A stretch of DNA of 14,867 nucleotides, taken from the NCBI GenBank assembly GCA_014523695.1, contig JAATVS010000042.1:1-14867 (forward strand), written 5' to 3'. Shown one piece after another: positions 14,193 to 14,867 of the stretch. The notes below the pieces were generated by a model. The model saw only the letters and a program-made list of their open reading frames with translations. It was not told the origin of the DNA and ran no database searches. This DNA comes from Nitrososphaerales archaeon TH5895. Its GTDB lineage: Archaea; Thermoproteota; Nitrososphaeria; Nitrososphaerales; Nitrososphaeraceae. The position numbers were made by a program, and so were the translations under genes. Every line of letters starts with the position of its first letter. The first letter of the stretch is position 1.

Positions 14193-14756
14193 ATGCCTCA
14201 GACTAAACCTATCGTTAGCATAGAGAATGTAGTAGCGTCAGCCACGGTCAGCCAAACAGTAAATCTTAATTTGATTACTCAGATTTTTCCAGATGTGGAA
14301 TATCATCCAGATCAATTCCCAGGATTAGTTTTTAGATTGAAATCACCCAAGACTGCCACCCTAATCTTTAGTTCAGGCAAGATGGTATGTACCGGAGCTA
14401 AATCTGAGGAACAGGCAATTAAAGCGGTAAAGAATGTAGTCCAAAAATTGAAAAAAGGAGGCATCGCTATCGAGCACGAACCATTCATTGAAATACAGAA
14501 TATAGTTGCATCAGCAAGTTTGGGCGGGAAAATTCATCTCGAGCTCGCAGCTAGGGTACTTCCCAGGAGCATGTATGAGCCAGAACAATTTCCAGGTCTG
14601 ATCCACCGAATGCTGGATCCGAAGACGGTGATCTTATTATTCGCTTCCGGGAAATTGGTTTGCACAGGGGCAAAGAAAGAGACTGAAGTATACAGAGCTG
14701 TGCATAATCTCCACAATCTCTTGGAAGAAAAGAACCTGATGATCTACGAAGGTTGA
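14193..14756 (+). CDS. tbp: TATA-binding protein
   Basis: A 187-residue archaeal TBP, the factor that binds the TATA box, bends it and recruits TFB and RNA polymerase. Two direct repeats of about 90 residues are plain: DQFPGLVFRLKSPKTATLIF with SGKMVCTGAK in the first, and EQFPGLIHRMLDPKTVILLF with SGKLVCTGAK in the second. Both repeats keep the FPGL stirrup and the FxSGKxVCTGAK strand. The conserved Asn of the ENVVAS and QNIVAS strands is kept in both. It starts at an ATG with a strong TATA box. The short tail (KNLMIYEG) lacks the long acidic extension seen in some archaeal TBPs. The length is normal. Confidence 0.97.
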   Translation: MPQTKPIVSIENVVASATVSQTVNLNLITQIFPDVEYHPDQFPGLVFRLKSPKTATLIFSSGKMVCTGAKSEEQAIKAVKNVVQKLKKGGIAIEHEPFIEIQNIVASASLGGKIHLELAARVLPRSMYEPEQFPGLIHRMLDPKTVILLFASGKLVCTGAKKETEVYRAVHNLHNLLEEKNLMIYEG

Positions 14757-14867
14757 TTTCTCTACACTAATCTGATTCATGTCAGTCGAAATCGAATTCT
14801 ATTTTACATCTAGAAAGCATAGGAGATTCAAGTTCTTTGACCCTAATTAAAGACCAGACAATATATC

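Noticed and set aside
1..14867. Mobile element, CRISPR array or defence island
   Set aside because: No transposase, integrase, regularly spaced direct repeats, target-site duplications or defence genes were seen. The gene content is housekeeping.

Overview
The window looks like chromosomal DNA from an ammonia-oxidising archaeon of the class Nitrososphaeria (Thaumarchaeota), probably a soil Nitrososphaera- or Nitrosocosmicus-like lineage. The archaeal markers are direct: a two-repeat TATA-binding protein, an A-type ATP synthase subunit F, TrmI of the archaeal type, and TATA boxes lying about 25-40 bases before start codons with almost no Shine-Dalgarno sequences (leaderless or near-leaderless mRNAs). 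A spliced tRNA, a tiny C2H2 zinc-finger protein, an ATP-type PEP carboxykinase and a type I GTP cyclohydrolase fit Nitrososphaeria best. The lineage is inferred from content; no marker tree could be built.

Layout. 1-3050 (minus strand): an exported, sequon-rich protein; a winged-helix-like protein followed by a RelA/SpoT-type HD protein, probably one transcript; and a 46-residue C2H2 zinc-finger protein. 3660-6870 (plus): an unknown 99-residue protein, aspartate kinase, a diverged acylphosphatase-like protein and a CPBP-family membrane protein, all as single genes with their own spacers. 7010-7139: a tRNA-Gln(CUG) gene that appears to be split by three small introns. It converges on pckA (7148-8749, minus). 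8900-9830 (plus): a membrane-anchored J-domain protein and ATP synthase subunit F. trmI is on the minus strand at 9853-10644. 11095-14756 (plus): queC, folE, an acidic zinc-ribbon protein, a double-SIS sugar-phosphate enzyme and tbp.

How the genes relate. Most are housekeeping genes transcribed singly. Several act on tRNA: TrmI methylates A58, FolE and QueC make the preQ0 precursor of archaeosine, and the tRNA-Gln gene needs the splicing endonuclease. queC and folE carry the same 10-base TATA-region word at almost the same distance from their start codons, which suggests matched expression. pckA has a 7-base perfect inverted repeat between its TATA region and its start codon, a plausible operator. 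The winged-helix gene has its TATA box inside a perfect palindrome.

I see no insertion sequence, CRISPR array, phage gene or defence cluster. The strongest candidate for something unusual is the tRNA-Gln gene with three introns. Next come the HD protein with an altered catalytic dyad and the small promoter-proximal repeats.
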